A DNA stretch of 64,000 nucleotides from Eriocheir sinensis (Eukaryota; Arthropoda; Malacostraca; Decapoda; Varunidae), in assembly GCF_024679095.1 (NCBI RefSeq), contig NC_066531.1:3776050-3840049 (forward strand). The letters run 5' to 3'. This document shows, in pieces, positions 10,910 to 21,216 of this stretch (positions within the stretch are counted from its first letter, which is position 1; every line of letters starts with the position of its first letter). The notes beneath the pieces were generated by a model that saw only the letters and a list, made by a program, of their open reading frames with translations, was not told the origin of the DNA and ran no database searches. The position numbers and the translations under genes are program-made.

Positions 10910-11050
10910 CTGTTGGAAAATAAAATTTACTTGTACTTCACAAGTATTAAATCAAGCTACATTCAAAATAAATATTCTCCCAAAATTACTACTGAGTATA
11001 TTTTTTCCATAATTTCCCCTGTTTTTCTAAAGAAATACATCGATTGGTAA

Positions 11051-11533
11051 ACTTTTCTCACTCATGATATAAATTAAATCTGCAGTGAGGCCATGATGCC
11101 GTGGTGAAGGTGAACACGGTAAGTAAGGCAGCGTTAGTACGTGACAGTCGGCGGCAAGTTTCCACACAGGTTTAAATGAGGCACCAATCCACCAGTGGCA
11201 GCACAGGCCAGGGGCACCTTTGCCTCACTATGATGCCATCAACTGAAATCTCTCCAAGAGTCTCCATGCAGGAGGCCCACATCACATTCCAAGTAAACCA
11301 TGGCGGCATCCAAGGACTTGCTCACGCCACTGGCCTCAGCCACACAGGGCAGCTTCATACAGAAAGAACCCAGTGAGCAGAGTCCATTTGAGGAGAGTGT
11401 GCCACGTGCCCATCCAGCAGTACTTGTCATTCCCAGACTATGCAGGTACAGTATAAGGCTTCATTAGTTCATGCTGGCTACCATTTCCCCTCTTCACAGC
11501 TTGAGGCCCCTTACGTGCTTCTCCATACCAGTT
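11051..11533. other. Unassigned intron 6 sequence
   Basis: Fairly GC-rich, single-copy-looking sequence without a convincing ORF or family match. It contains no importin alpha exon: exons 6 and 7 join in phase without it. Confidence 0.3.
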
Positions 11534-11783
11534 CAGCATTTATTTTAAGACCAGAAGTCGGTGTGTTTGTTCAGCGTTTATTTTAAGACCAGAAGTCGGT
11601 GTGTTTGTTCAGCGTTTATTTTAAGACCAGAAGTCGGTGTGTTTGTTCAGCATTTATTTAAAGACCAGAAGTCGGTGTGTTTGTTCAGCGTTTATTTTAA
11701 GACCAGAAGTCAGTGTGTTTGTTCAGCGTTTATTTTAAGACCAGAAGTCGGTGTGTTTGTTCAGCATTTATTTTAAGACCCCA
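11534..11783 (+). repeat. 38-bp minisatellite
   Basis: About seven units of the form CAGCGTTTATTTTAAGACCA plus GAAGTCGGTGTGTTTGTT, with only point differences. Confidence 0.92.
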
Positions 11784-11883
11784 AGTCAAAATAACCACAC
11801 CTTCAGAAATGCTACCATCTAACATCAATAAAATACTGTTAGACATGGTAGGAAGCAAAATAACCATGAGTGAGCTATTCAGG

Positions 11884-12326
11884 AAGTTGGAAAGTTTGGT
11901 TTAGTCGGCGCAACATCTGTGGTCATATGCCGGAGAGAGACAGAAGGGGAAGGAATTATAGGAGAAGGGAACAGTTGGAAAGTTTGGTTTAGTCGGCGCA
12001 ACATCTGTGGTCATATGCCGGAGAGAGACAGAAGGGGAAGGAATTATAGGAGAAGGGAACAGTTGGAAAGTTTGGTTTAGTCGGCGCAACATCTGTGGTC
12101 ATATGCCGGAGAGAGACAGAAGGGGAAGGAATTATAGGAGAAGGGAACAGACCCCAGGAGACAGGACACAACCCCCGATTAATGCCTGGTACCCATTCAC
12201 TGCTGGGTGGACAGGGGTGCAGGGGTATCAGAAAAGCTGCCCAAATTTTTCCACTCCGCCCAGGAATCGAACCCGGGCTCTCTCGGTTGTGAGCTGAGTG
12301 TGCTAACCACTGCACCACAAAGCCCC
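11884..12326 (-). mobile_element. Family D SINE (copy D2), three tail units
   Basis: Head at the high-coordinate end with B box GGGTTCGATTCC; tail of three 88-bp units. Confidence 0.88.
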
Positions 12327-12456
12327 CCTAAATATTCAGGAAACAAAACATTTCTTGCCTTCAGGACAAGACCTCTGGCATTCATGAGGTGGATATGGGT
12401 CTGCATACATTCACCCCTCAGTGATCATACAAACAGCCCTCAAGTTATGACATATA

Positions 12457-12825
12457 GGCGGTGGCTGAGTGGTAGCGTGCTGGGCCCACATTCACCACGT
12501 GATGGACGACGTGGGTTCGAATCCCCACGCTACCACCTGGGATTTTTCAGTCACCGCCGAGTGGCTTAAAACTACCCACATGCTGTCCTGAAGACCACCC
12601 ATCAACCCGGACTCTAGCGGAAACCGTCCAAGTGAATCAAGAATGAGTTCCGTGGGGCAGCATGAGCCAAGGGAAGATGGCGCCACTATAAACACTTGCC
12701 TGCGCCATGACGGGCTGGGGCAGACTACCATCCAGGCCCCTCAAGCAAGCCTATCAGCACCATAGGCATACACGTAAAAATAAAAAAATAAAAAAATAAT
12801 AATAAATAAATAAAAATTAAAAAGG
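12457..12825 (+). mobile_element. Family E SINE (copy E2) with A/T-rich tail
   Basis: Starts GGCGGTGGCTGAGTGGTAGC, B box GGGTTCGAATCCC, body through CAGACTACCATCCAGGCCCC, then an (A/T)-rich tail of AAATAA units to 12825. Confidence 0.88.
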
Positions 12826-13043
12826 GACTTCCGACTGTTGGAACTTAAAACAAGGTCCTACCTTGCCTTCCTTACCCTGTCGCTGTTCTCACACAAGTGC
12901 CTCACCCAAGCTTCCCTTCAGCTGCCCGTAGCTCACCTTGTAAACACCGCTAATGCAACAGCTGGTGAGATTTCTAAATTATTACCGGAAAATTCAGTTC
13001 TTTGGTAATACTGTATTGTAGAGGTGTCCCTTGAGTTATGATC

Positions 13044-14886
13044 TTAACCCCTTCATTGTGGGAGGTGCGGGACGCGACGATCCCCCCGGGCGCACTCTGG
13101 CAGCCCAATGGTGGGGTCTCTTTCAACCGCTATATCTCAAAAACTATTCATCACAGCTAAAACAACAAATCACCATTGGAAAGAGGAAGTCCAGGTCTAT
13201 AAGATTCAGTTTTGTATGCTGTTATGTTATTTCATATGTGCTGTGTAGTCGATGAAACTTGTACTATTGAGCTTTTTCCTGCAGTTCGGGAGGCAACTGA
13301 GAGAGGTGCGGGGCAGGGCAGTATTGCCAACTGAAATATTTACAGCTACTTGTTCAAAAAATCAATCAGGTGGTTAGTGAAGCTATGCAAAAATGCCGCT
13401 ATATTGGATGAGAACATCGCCCAGTTATTCATCCGAAACATTTGAAACATTTGAAACATTTTATTATCCCTTTTTATACAATTATGTATTTACAATAATT
13501 TAGTTGTCCATATATTTAGCGCTCTGGGCTGATATGATTTTCCACCAAATTTAGTGGAAAACTCATTGGGTCGTGTTGCAAGACATTTCGCCGCCCAAGA
13601 ACACCTATTTGACAAGGCTTTCATAGGAGTTGTGGGCATTTCCAGGGGTAGTTTTATGACCATGGTGGTAGTCTGACCCTTCTTCTGTACCATGAACCTA
13701 AAGAAACATACATTTGACAAGGCTTTCGTAGGAGTTGTGGGCATTTCCAGGGGTAGTTTTATGACCCTGGTGGTAGTCTGACCCTTCTTCTGTGCCATGA
13801 TCATAAAGAAACACCTATTTGACAAGGCTTTCATAGGAGTTGTGGGCATTTCCAGGGGTAGTTTTATGACCCTGGTGGTAGTCTGACCCTTCTTCTGTAC
13901 CGTGAACCTAAAGAAACACACATTTGACAAGGCTTTCGTAGGAGTTGTGGGCATTTCCAGGGGTGGTTTTATGACCCTGGTGGTAGTGTGACCCTTCTTC
14001 TGTACCATGATAAAAAAGAAACACCTATTTGACAAGGCTTTTGTAGGAGTTGTGGGCATTTCCAGGGGTAGTTTTATGACCCTGGTGGTAGTGTGACTCT
14101 TCCTCTGTACCATGAACCTAAAGAAACACACATTTGACAAGGCTTTCGTAGGAGTTGTGGGCATTTCCAGGGGTGGTTTTATGACCCTGGTGGTAGTCTG
14201 ACCCTTCTTCTATCACGTGAACCTAAAGAAACACCTATTTGACAAGGCTTTCGTAGGAGTTGTGGGAATTTCCAGGGGTAGTTTTATGACCCTGGTGGTA
14301 GTCTGACCCTTCTTCTGTACCATGATAAAAAAGAAACACACATTTGACAAGGCTTTTGTAGGAGTTGTGGGCATTTCCAGGGGTGGTTTTATGACCCTGG
14401 TGGTAGTCTGACCCTTCTTCTGTACCGTGAACCTAAAGAAACACACATTTGACAAGGCTTTCGTAGGAGTTGTGGGCATTTCCAGGGGTGGTTTTATGAC
14501 CCTGGTGGTAGTCTGACCCTTCTTCTGTACCATGATAAAAAAGAAACACCTATTTGACAAGGCTTTCGTAGGAGTTGTGAGCATTTCTAGGGGTGGTTTT
14601 ATGACCCTGGTGGTAGTGTGACCCTTCTTCTATCACGTGAACCTAAAGAAACTCTCATTAGAACCTGATTGATCCCCTCTTTGCCCTTTAGAAATAGCTG
14701 ATGTGATATGGCAAAGTGCCTTGTAATACCAGCGACTGAATTGGCAATGTTGTGGGGTGAGAAATGGCGTTGGAACACTCTTATACGCGGGAAATTTGAG
14801 TGCGGCTGGAACTCGCAGCGAGGATTTAGCACCACCGGCAAGTTACGCTAGTCCTCGCTGCAAGGATTTAGCAACGAGGGGGTTAA
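13044..14886 (+). mobile_element. Family B TTAA element with internal 105-bp minisatellite (copy B1)
   Basis: Left end TTAACCCCTTCATTGTGGGA and right end AACGAGGGGGTTAA are flanked by TTAA. The left arm (GGGACGCGAC, GGCAGCCCAATGG, AACTATTCATCACAGCTAAA) and the right arm (GGCAATGTTGTGGGGTGAGA, TACGCGGGAAATTT) both match the compact copy B3 (30944-31563), which lacks the array. Confidence 0.75.
13590..14650 (-). repeat. 105-bp minisatellite inside B1 (family C related)
   Basis: About ten units; GACAAGGCTTTC recurs at 13611, 13716, 13821 and 13926 and onward, every 105 bp. Because 105 is divisible by three, repetitive open frames run through it; no other sign of coding was seen. Confidence 0.9.
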
Positions 14887-14907
14887 GACCTGATTGTATA
14901 TCGAAAT

Positions 14908-15032
14908 ACCGGTAGTCCTTGGGTTATATAGGGGTTTGAGACTGACCAAATTTTTATTATTTTATTATTTATGTAAATTTCAACTTATGAACTTGTTAAA
15001 ACCAAACCCCATTGTAACTCAAGGACTATATG
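14908..15032. mobile_element. Short inverted-repeat MITE
   Basis: Ends TAGTCCTTGGGTTATATA and GTAACTCAAGGACTATA are inverted around an AT-rich centre of about 90 bp. A related fragment is near 26207 (TAGTCCACGAGTTATGAT). Confidence 0.6.
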
Positions 15033-15249
15033 ATTTGTATAACCAAAATTCAACACAAAACTTAAGACCCACCAAAACACAGGCCATGGTGAAATGCCGT
15101 ATTCTCAAGAGGACCTGAGGCGACACCCTGGCAGGTTGAGATTCAGGAATGACACACTCCCTCTGCAGGCTAGCACTGACTTCTGGGTGTGAAAGCGGAC
15201 TCTTGGGTATGCTTTGAACGTCACCTTGAAAGGGTAGCACAGAAAGCCT

Positions 15250-15526
15250 TCAAGGATGGTAGTCGGCCCCAGCCCGTCATGGCGCAGGCAAGTGTTTATA
15301 GTGGCGCCATCTTCTCTTGGCTCATGCTGCCCCCCGGAACTCCTTGATTCACTTGGACGGTTTCCGCTAGAGTCCGGGTTGATGGGTGGTCTTCAGGACA
15401 GCATGTGGGTAGTTTTAAGCCACTCGGCGGTGACTGAAAAATCCCAGGTGGTAGCGTGGGGATTCGAACCCGCGTCGTCCATCACGCGGTGAATGTGGGC
15501 CCAGCACACTACCACTCAGCCACTCA
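15250..15526 (-). mobile_element. Family E SINE (copy E3)
   Basis: Minus-strand copy with A-box-like GGCTGAGTGGTAGTGTGCTG and B box GGGTTCGAATCCC, body to the CATCCTTG end near 15252. Confidence 0.88.
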
Positions 15527-15794
15527 CCTGCCTGTCTAGTGCCTGCTGCCACCTCAGCCTACAGTACAAAATGCAGAGGAGCAGAACGCCTCCTCAGCAG
15601 TACTCAGCACCAGCAACCACGCCAGTAGTAGAAACACAAATGACAGCAACACTAACAACTTCACAAGCACTGGGCAGGGCTACCTATGAACCAGATGGGC
15701 AGTCTGGAGCACCTCTGAAGAGTGGCTACCCTGACGGTGTTACACAAAGCCCAAGTGCCAGACCTGATGAAGCTGAGGGCTACATGGAGGAGGT
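15527..15794. other. Unassigned sequence
   Basis: No family recognised. The forward frame is open for about 100 codons but compositionally low-information. Confidence 0.25.
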
Positions 15795-15893
15795 CTGAGC
15801 AAAGTGTGAGAATGTGCTGAGCAAAGTGTGAGAATGTGCTGAGCAAAGTATGAGAATGTGCTGAGCAAAGTATGAGAATGTGCTGAGCAAAGG
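15795..15893 (+). repeat. 22-bp minisatellite
   Basis: About four units of GAGCAAAGTGTGAGAATGTG plus CT. Confidence 0.9.
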
Positions 15894-15899
15894 CTCCCT

Positions 15900-16060
15900 C
15901 CTGAAGTGCCAAGGGCCCACTCCAGCACCCACCAGCGTGTCTTCTCCATCGCAGCGGTGGTGTGGTGGAACAACCTCACTGATGTGGATGTGACACTGCT
16001 GGCCATTCAGCAAATAAAGACTACCTTCCACAAACAATATAACAAAATCTTAATATTTGC
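15900..16060 (+). mobile_element. LINE C-terminal remnant
   Basis: Plus-strand peptide RVFSIAAVVWWNNLTDVDVT and following residues resembles the end of L2/RTE-type reverse transcriptases, where a WN-x-LP motif precedes a FKxxLK helix. No poly-A or RT core is attached. Confidence 0.55.
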
Positions 16061-16126
16061 AGGAATATACATAAATACTGGAGTCTCAAGCAAGATTATA
16101 CATGTGTGTGTGGATGTATACATATA

Positions 16127-16212
16127 TACACTCGTTCCTCAAATAGTATGGTTTCAGTTTTATACGGATCGTCATGTAAGAATTTTTTTAGGATTTTTAA
16201 ATATCCCGCTTG
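16127..16212. mobile_element. Half of a family G hairpin MITE
   Basis: TTCCTCAAATAGTATGGTTT and TTTTTAGGATTTTTAAATAT match the left half of the Tigger-like hairpin at 24237-24399. The right half is absent. Confidence 0.65.
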
Positions 16213-16684
16213 TCACACCAAGTTGCCCTGGCGTGACTGGCAACACTGTTCCACCAAAACACCTCCTGAAAGCTCCCAAAGCGTTCGAGAAAGTGTTCAC
16301 CCTGCAGAAGAATTCAGATTTAGGAGAAGTTACATTTTTGGATGAGTTCCGTTGCAGTAGGGAGAGCACACCACGGGGATGAGAGCAGTGTTCGCTGTAT
16401 CCATCACGGCGTAAAGAAATTCTTGCCGCAGTAACTTCAAGAGAGGAGATAACGGCCGTCCTTTTACTAAGCCTCGTCATTGCTATGGTAATGGCGTCTC
16501 ACTCGCAGCAAAATGGGGCGCGCTGATCTTCCTGATGCAATGGAAGCACTTGTGTGTGTGTGTTTGGGCCGCCAGATTTGCTGATGACGTAACAGCATGA
16601 AGGCGCTCCACCTCTCAAAGCCGTGAGTGGAGCGGACGTGCCGAGTTGGCGATTCGTGCTGCCGTGTCACGCGTTTGAGAGCAC

Positions 16685-18205
16685 TCGGGATTTTTTTTTT
16701 TTTTCTTTTACAGCAAAGGAGACAGTTCAAGGGCACAAAAAAAGTAAACATTAATAAAAAAAAGCCCGCTACTCGCTGCTCCTAAAAAGAATCCAAAGAG
16801 GTGGCCGAAAGATAGGTCAGTTTCGGGAGGAGAGGTGTCCTGATACCCTCCTCTTGAAAGAGTTCAAGTCGTAGGCAGGAGGAAGTACAGATGAAGGAAG
16901 ATTGTTCCAGAGTTTACCAGCGTGAGGGATGAAAGAGTGAAGATGCTGGTTAAGTCTTGCATAAGGGGTTTGGACAGTACAGGGATGAGCATGAGTAGAA
17001 AGTCGTGTGCAGCGGTGCCGCGGGAGGGGGGAGGCATGCAGTTAGCAAGTCCAGAAGAGCAGTCAGCGTGGAAATATCGGTAGAAGATAGAAAAAGAGGC
17101 AACATCGGGCGGAATTTAAGAGGTAGAAGACTATCAGTAGGAGGAGGAGAGCTGATGAGACGAAGAGCCTTAGCCTCCACTCTGTCCAGAAGAGCTGTGT
17201 GAGTGGAGCCCCCCCACACATGAGATGCATACTCCATACGAGGGCGGACAAGGCCCCTGTAAATGGATAGCAACTGTGCGGGGGAGAAGAACTGGCGGAG
17301 ACGATACAGAACGCCCAGCCTCGAGGAAGCTGATTTTGAGTTAAGGATAGTCCGATGATGTTAAGTGTTGAGGAAGGTGATAGCTGAGTGTTGTCAAAGA
17401 ATAGGGGATAGTTGTTTGAAAGATTGTGTCGAGTGGATAGGTGGAGAAACTGTGTTTTTGAGGCGTTGAAGGACACCAGGTTCATCTTGCCCCAATCGGA
17501 AATAATAGTAAGGACTGAGGCTAAGCGTTCTGCAGCCTCCAGCCTTGAGTCGCTAAGTTCCTGAAGGGTGGGTCTTCTATTAAAAGAAGTTGAATAATGC
17601 AGAGTGGAATCATCGGCGTAGGAATGGATAGGACAGTTCGTTTTGGAAAGAAGATCATCAATGAACAACAGAAAAAGAGTGGGAGATAGGACAGAACCCT
17701 GTGGGACACCACTGTTAATAGATTTACGGGAAGAACAGTGACCGTCTACCACGGCAGAAATAGAACGGTCAGAAAGGAAACTGGAGATAAAGGTACAGAG
17801 AGAAGGATAGAAACCGTAGGAGGGTAGTTTAGAAAGCAAAGATTTGTGCCAGACCCTATCAAAAGCTTTTGATATGTCCAGCGCAATAGCAAAAGTTTCA
17901 CCGAAACGGCTGAGAGAGGATGACCAAGAGTCAGTTAAGAAGGCTAGGAGATCACCAGTAGAACGCCTTCATGGAACCCATACTGGCGATCAGATAGAAG
18001 GTCAGAAGTGGAAAGGTGCTTTTGAATCTTCCAGTTAAGGATTGATTCAAAAGCTTTAGATAGACAAGAAAGTAAAGCAATAGGACGGTAGTTTGAGGGA
18101 TTGGAGCGGTCACCCTTCTTAGGTACAGGCTGTATGAAGGCATACTTCCAGCAAGAAGGAAAGGTAGATGTTACGAGAGTCCCGATTCCCTCTCTCAAGT
18201 GCAGC
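16685..18205 (-). mobile_element. Non-LTR retrotransposon (Jockey/CR1-type RT), 3' half, frameshifted
   Basis: Minus-strand blocks in order: KKGDRSNPSNYRPIALLSCL with SKAFESILN (about 18000-18130), SGVPQGSVLSPTLFLLFIDD (about 17655-17715), the catalytic HSYADDSTLHYS (about 17600-17640), and a thumb region to about 17060. The frame is shifted between the first block and the rest, and again near 17300. The 3' tail is GGGCACAAAAAAAG and a T-run at 16690-16706, shared with truncated copies at 9788-10003 and 29925-30005. Inactive as read. Confidence 0.85.
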
Positions 18206-18224
18206 CCAGGAGTGTTTCTAGGGG

Positions 18225-18301
18225 GGCACTAATTTTATATGGATTTTCGAATAGTACGGGGGTCCTGAGTCCCTTACCCTGTACTATTTGGGGTATGACT
18301 G
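18225..18301. mobile_element. Degraded family G hairpin MITE
   Basis: TTTTCGAATAGTACGGGGGT and CTGTACTATTTGGGGTATGA form a shortened inverted pair ending at TGACTGTA. Confidence 0.55.
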
Positions 18302-18427
18302 TAGTTCTTTTTTATACACTAAATTTATATCGTAATATTTGGCAGTTGACTTTAAAATGGTTACCCACCACACAGGGGAACTTCAGGTAAGAAAAATTAC
18401 TGTCCTGTTCTAATGTACTAAATGTAT

Positions 18428-18535
<108 letters not shown>

Positions 18536-18662
18536 TGTTCATAACTGAATTTTAATCAAAGAAAACACTTAATCAAAGACAATACACAGCTTCTACATTT
18601 CCTTGAGCTCATTAATAATAGCTGTTGACTTCATGGAACGCTTTCTGTTTTATGACAATGGT

Positions 18663-19205
18663 TTAACCCCTTGACTGTGGATTTCCTACAAGACCTCACC
18701 AAGCTACAGGAACGGAGCAAAAAGTGGCTGCTACAATTCAATGAAGAAAAATGTAAAGTCCTGCACCTTGGGAGGGGATATCCAGCACACCAATACCACA
18801 TGGGAAACACTCCACTATCCACCACAGAGGCAGAGAAAGACCTGGGAGTGTATGTTACCAGGCTACCAGTGAAGGGATATCCAGCACACCAATACCACAT
18901 GGGAAACACTCCACTCTCCACTACAGAGGCAGAGAAAGACCTGGGAGTATATGTTACCAGGCTACCAGTGAAGGGATATCCAGCACACCAATACCACATG
19001 GGAAACACTCCACTATCCACCACAGAGGCAGAGAAAGACCTGGGAGTATATGTTACCAGGCTACCAGTGAAGGGATATCCAGCACACCAATACCACATGG
19101 GAAACACTCCACTATCCACCACAGAGGCAGAGAAAGACCTGAGAATATATGTTACCAGGCTACCAGTGAAAGCCAAATCCGTGCCAATCGCAGCGGACGG
19201 GTTAA
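18663..19205 (+). mobile_element. Family L TTAA element carrying a LINE RT piece and 99-bp repeats (copy L1)
   Basis: Bounded by TTAACCCCTTGACTGTGG and GCAGCGGACGGGTTAA. Inside, DLTKLQERSKKWLLQFNEEK, CKVLHLGRG and STTEAEKDLGVYVT match the region of CR1-type reverse transcriptase after the catalytic box. The 99-bp unit (GYPAHQYHMGNTPLSTTEAE plus 13 residues) is repeated four times in frame. The second copy, L2, is at 38978-39622. Confidence 0.75.
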
Positions 19206-19310
19206 GTTATGTAGTGTAATGCAAGATGATTCAACATTTAATACAAGAAAATGAAGATAAACTTATAACAGAACTGATGTTTGACTGTCTTCTAAAAAGG
19301 ACACTGATAT

Positions 19311-19638
19311 TTAACCCAGTAGCAGTGGGGATCATGTTTCTTAATGGTCCCTCCAAGCGAGAAAAATGAGAAAAAATCACCCCTCACACAAACCATTTCA
19401 TAATACATATCAAAGCATTTGTGATCAGATTATGTATCATCTATTTTGGGGGGTTTATATCATGGCACAAATTTGGCCCGTCGCTGCTACACGGTAAAGC
19501 CACAAATTTGGCCCGTCACTGCTACACGGTAAAGACACAAATTTGGCTCGTTGCTGCTACACGGTAAAGCCACAAATTTGGCCCATCACTGCTACACAGT
19601 AAAGCCACAAATTTGGCCCGTCGCTGCTACTGGGTTAA
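19311..19638 (-). mobile_element. Family A TTAA element (copy A4)
   Basis: TTAACCCAGTAGCAGTGGGG to GCTGCTACTGGGTTAA, with about four 35-bp units. It ends 26 bp from the exon 6 donor of Kap-alpha3. Confidence 0.88.
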
Positions 19639-19664
19639 TAACAAAAAATAGTTGTTCGGCTAAC

Positions 19665-19790
19665 CTTCACTTCTTTGTGGGAGAGGAGAGGAATGAGCTT
19701 AGGCACCACCCCGCTGTCTATGACCAGCTGGATGTTTGTATTTCCTCCATCCGTCAGGTAACTCAGAGCCCAAACAGTGTCCACAAGTAT
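19665..19790 (-). CDS. Kap-alpha3: Importin alpha-3 coding exon 6 (ARM 5-6)
   Basis: Acceptor CCTCAG|ATACTT, donor GAAG|GTTAGC. It encodes [20 protein letters not shown], then [20 protein letters not shown] and VK (residues 258-299), a whole number of codons in phase 0. [13 protein letters not shown] is diagnostic for importin alpha. Family A copy A4 begins only 26 bp beyond the donor in intron 6. Confidence 0.96.
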
Positions 19791-19929
19791 CTGAGGAAGG
19801 CAATTTAGACGTTATCTTCAGTGATAAGATATAATCAAAACATGATATATTCCACAAAATTCGAACCACGATCCACCATGAGAACATACCTACACACACA
19901 CACACACACACACACTCACAATACATTAA

Positions 19930-20960
19930 GATTAAGATTAACTTCCTAACTAACAGGGAAATGAGGCCGATAATCAGGGACAAGGTTTCCAATTGGTGCC
20001 CTGTGATGAGTGGGGTCCCGTGAGGTTCGGTGCTGGCGCCAATAATGTTTGCTGCTTATATAAATGATACGGTGGAGGGAGTGACCAGCTATGTGAGTTT
20101 GTTTGCAGTCATTGATGTGGAGGACTGTGAGGCATTGCAGAGGGACCTGGACAAAATATGGGAGTGGAGTGGTATATGGCAGGTGGAGTTCAACCTTGGG
20201 AAATGTGAAAAAATAGTTTGGTAGGAGTGGTAGATGTGGATTTGGTTATAAGATGGGAAGTGAGATAATATGCAGAGGAGTGGAAGAAAAAGATTTGGGA
20301 GTGACTGTCTCAGAGAACATGTGACCCGACAAACACATCAACAGGATAACGGGACAAACTATGACTTTGCTGAGGAACATAAGGACGGCATTTGTGTATT
20401 TGGACAAGGAGACGATGAACAAAATAATAGTTACAATGATAAGGCCAAGGTTGGAGTATGCAGCAGTGGTCTGGTCTCCTCACGAAAAGAAGAACATAAG
20501 AAAGCTGGAAAGAGTGCAGAGAATGGCAACTAAGATGGTACCGGAACTTAGGGATCGGACTTACGAGGAGACTCAATAGCATGGGGCTCACAACCCTGGA
20601 GAGAGGAAGAGAAAGAGGAGACCTGATAGCGGTGTACAGGGTGGCGAGCGGGGTGGAGAATCTGGACAGAGAGGACCTGTGTGTGTGTGTGTGTGTGTGG
20701 AGCGAGAGAGAAACAAGAGGACATGGAAAGAAGTTGAGGGCGACCACGTGTAGGAGAGATGTGAAAAAGTTTACCTTCCCAGACAGAAGCATTGAGCTGT
20801 GGAATGGACTGAAGGAGGAGGTGGTTTGTGCAAGAAACATTCATGATTTTAAGGAAACGTTGGATAAGAGAGGATATGGAGACGAGACAGCGCGAGCATA
20901 GCTGTTTTCCCATACGTCACAACTAGGTAAATACACACACACACACACATGCATGGGCAC
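19930..20960 (+). mobile_element. CR1/L2-like LINE, 3' part
   Basis: Plus-strand peptides MFAAYINDTVEGVTSYVSLF, DLDKIWEWSGIWQVEFNLGK, RPRLEYAAVVWSPHEKKNIR, LERVQRMATKMVPELRDRTY and MGLTTLERGRERGDLIAVYR follow the order of a CR1/L2 reverse transcriptase from palm to C-terminus, with frameshifts. The catalytic box is lost (SLFAVID). The 3' end is AACTAGGTAAATACACACAC, the same tail type as at 3585. It lies antisense inside Kap-alpha3 intron 5. Confidence 0.85.
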
Positions 20961-20989
20961 ACAAATGAGAGAGAGAGAGAAGGACTCAC

Positions 20990-21216
20990 CGAAGTGTCTT
21001 GGTGATGTATGAGGATGTTGAGGGCCGGCAGTATTTCCTTTATAGTCTGCTGGGGTGGTGGAGGTTCCTTGTTCCGGCACAGGTTGACGACGACCCAAGT
21101 AACATTCCGTAGGAAGCCAATGGGTATTTCAGGGTTTATGAAGCTAAGTAGAGGCTGGACGACACCCAGAGATATTACGTAGTCTCTGAGTTGTGGGCCG
21201 TCACCAATTATATTTC
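20990..21216 (-). CDS. Kap-alpha3: Importin alpha-3 coding exon 5 (ARM 3-5)
   Basis: Acceptor CTCCACAG|GAAATA, donor TTCG|GTGAGT. It encodes about residues 182-257: [20 protein letters not shown], then [40 protein letters not shown] and [16 protein letters not shown]. The first 12 bases plus the acceptor region are reiterated about 16 times in the intron upstream (21217-23690; see findings). Phase is 1 in and 0 out. The donor follows directly after a LINE fragment with (AC)n and (GA)n tails in intron 5. Confidence 0.96.

Noticed and set aside
11161..11460. Extra Kap-alpha3 exon in intron 6
   Set aside because: Exons 6 and 7 join in phase and restore an uninterrupted conserved segment; no armadillo-like peptide found here.
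12457..12540. Possible functional tRNA genes at the B-box matches of families D and E
   Set aside because: The clover-leaf is incomplete (no proper acceptor-stem pairing) and each is followed by the same SINE body in many copies.
13490..14584. Long frames with KALSNRCFF-type repeats
   Set aside because: 105-bp tandem units; length divisible by three and no evidence of coding constraint.
16685..18205. Active LINE
   Set aside because: Frameshifts separate the RT blocks and the 5' half is missing.
18631..19219. About 180-codon overlapping frames on both strands
   Set aside because: They run through the 99-bp repeats of element L. The plus strand is a captured RT fragment, the minus strand its shadow.
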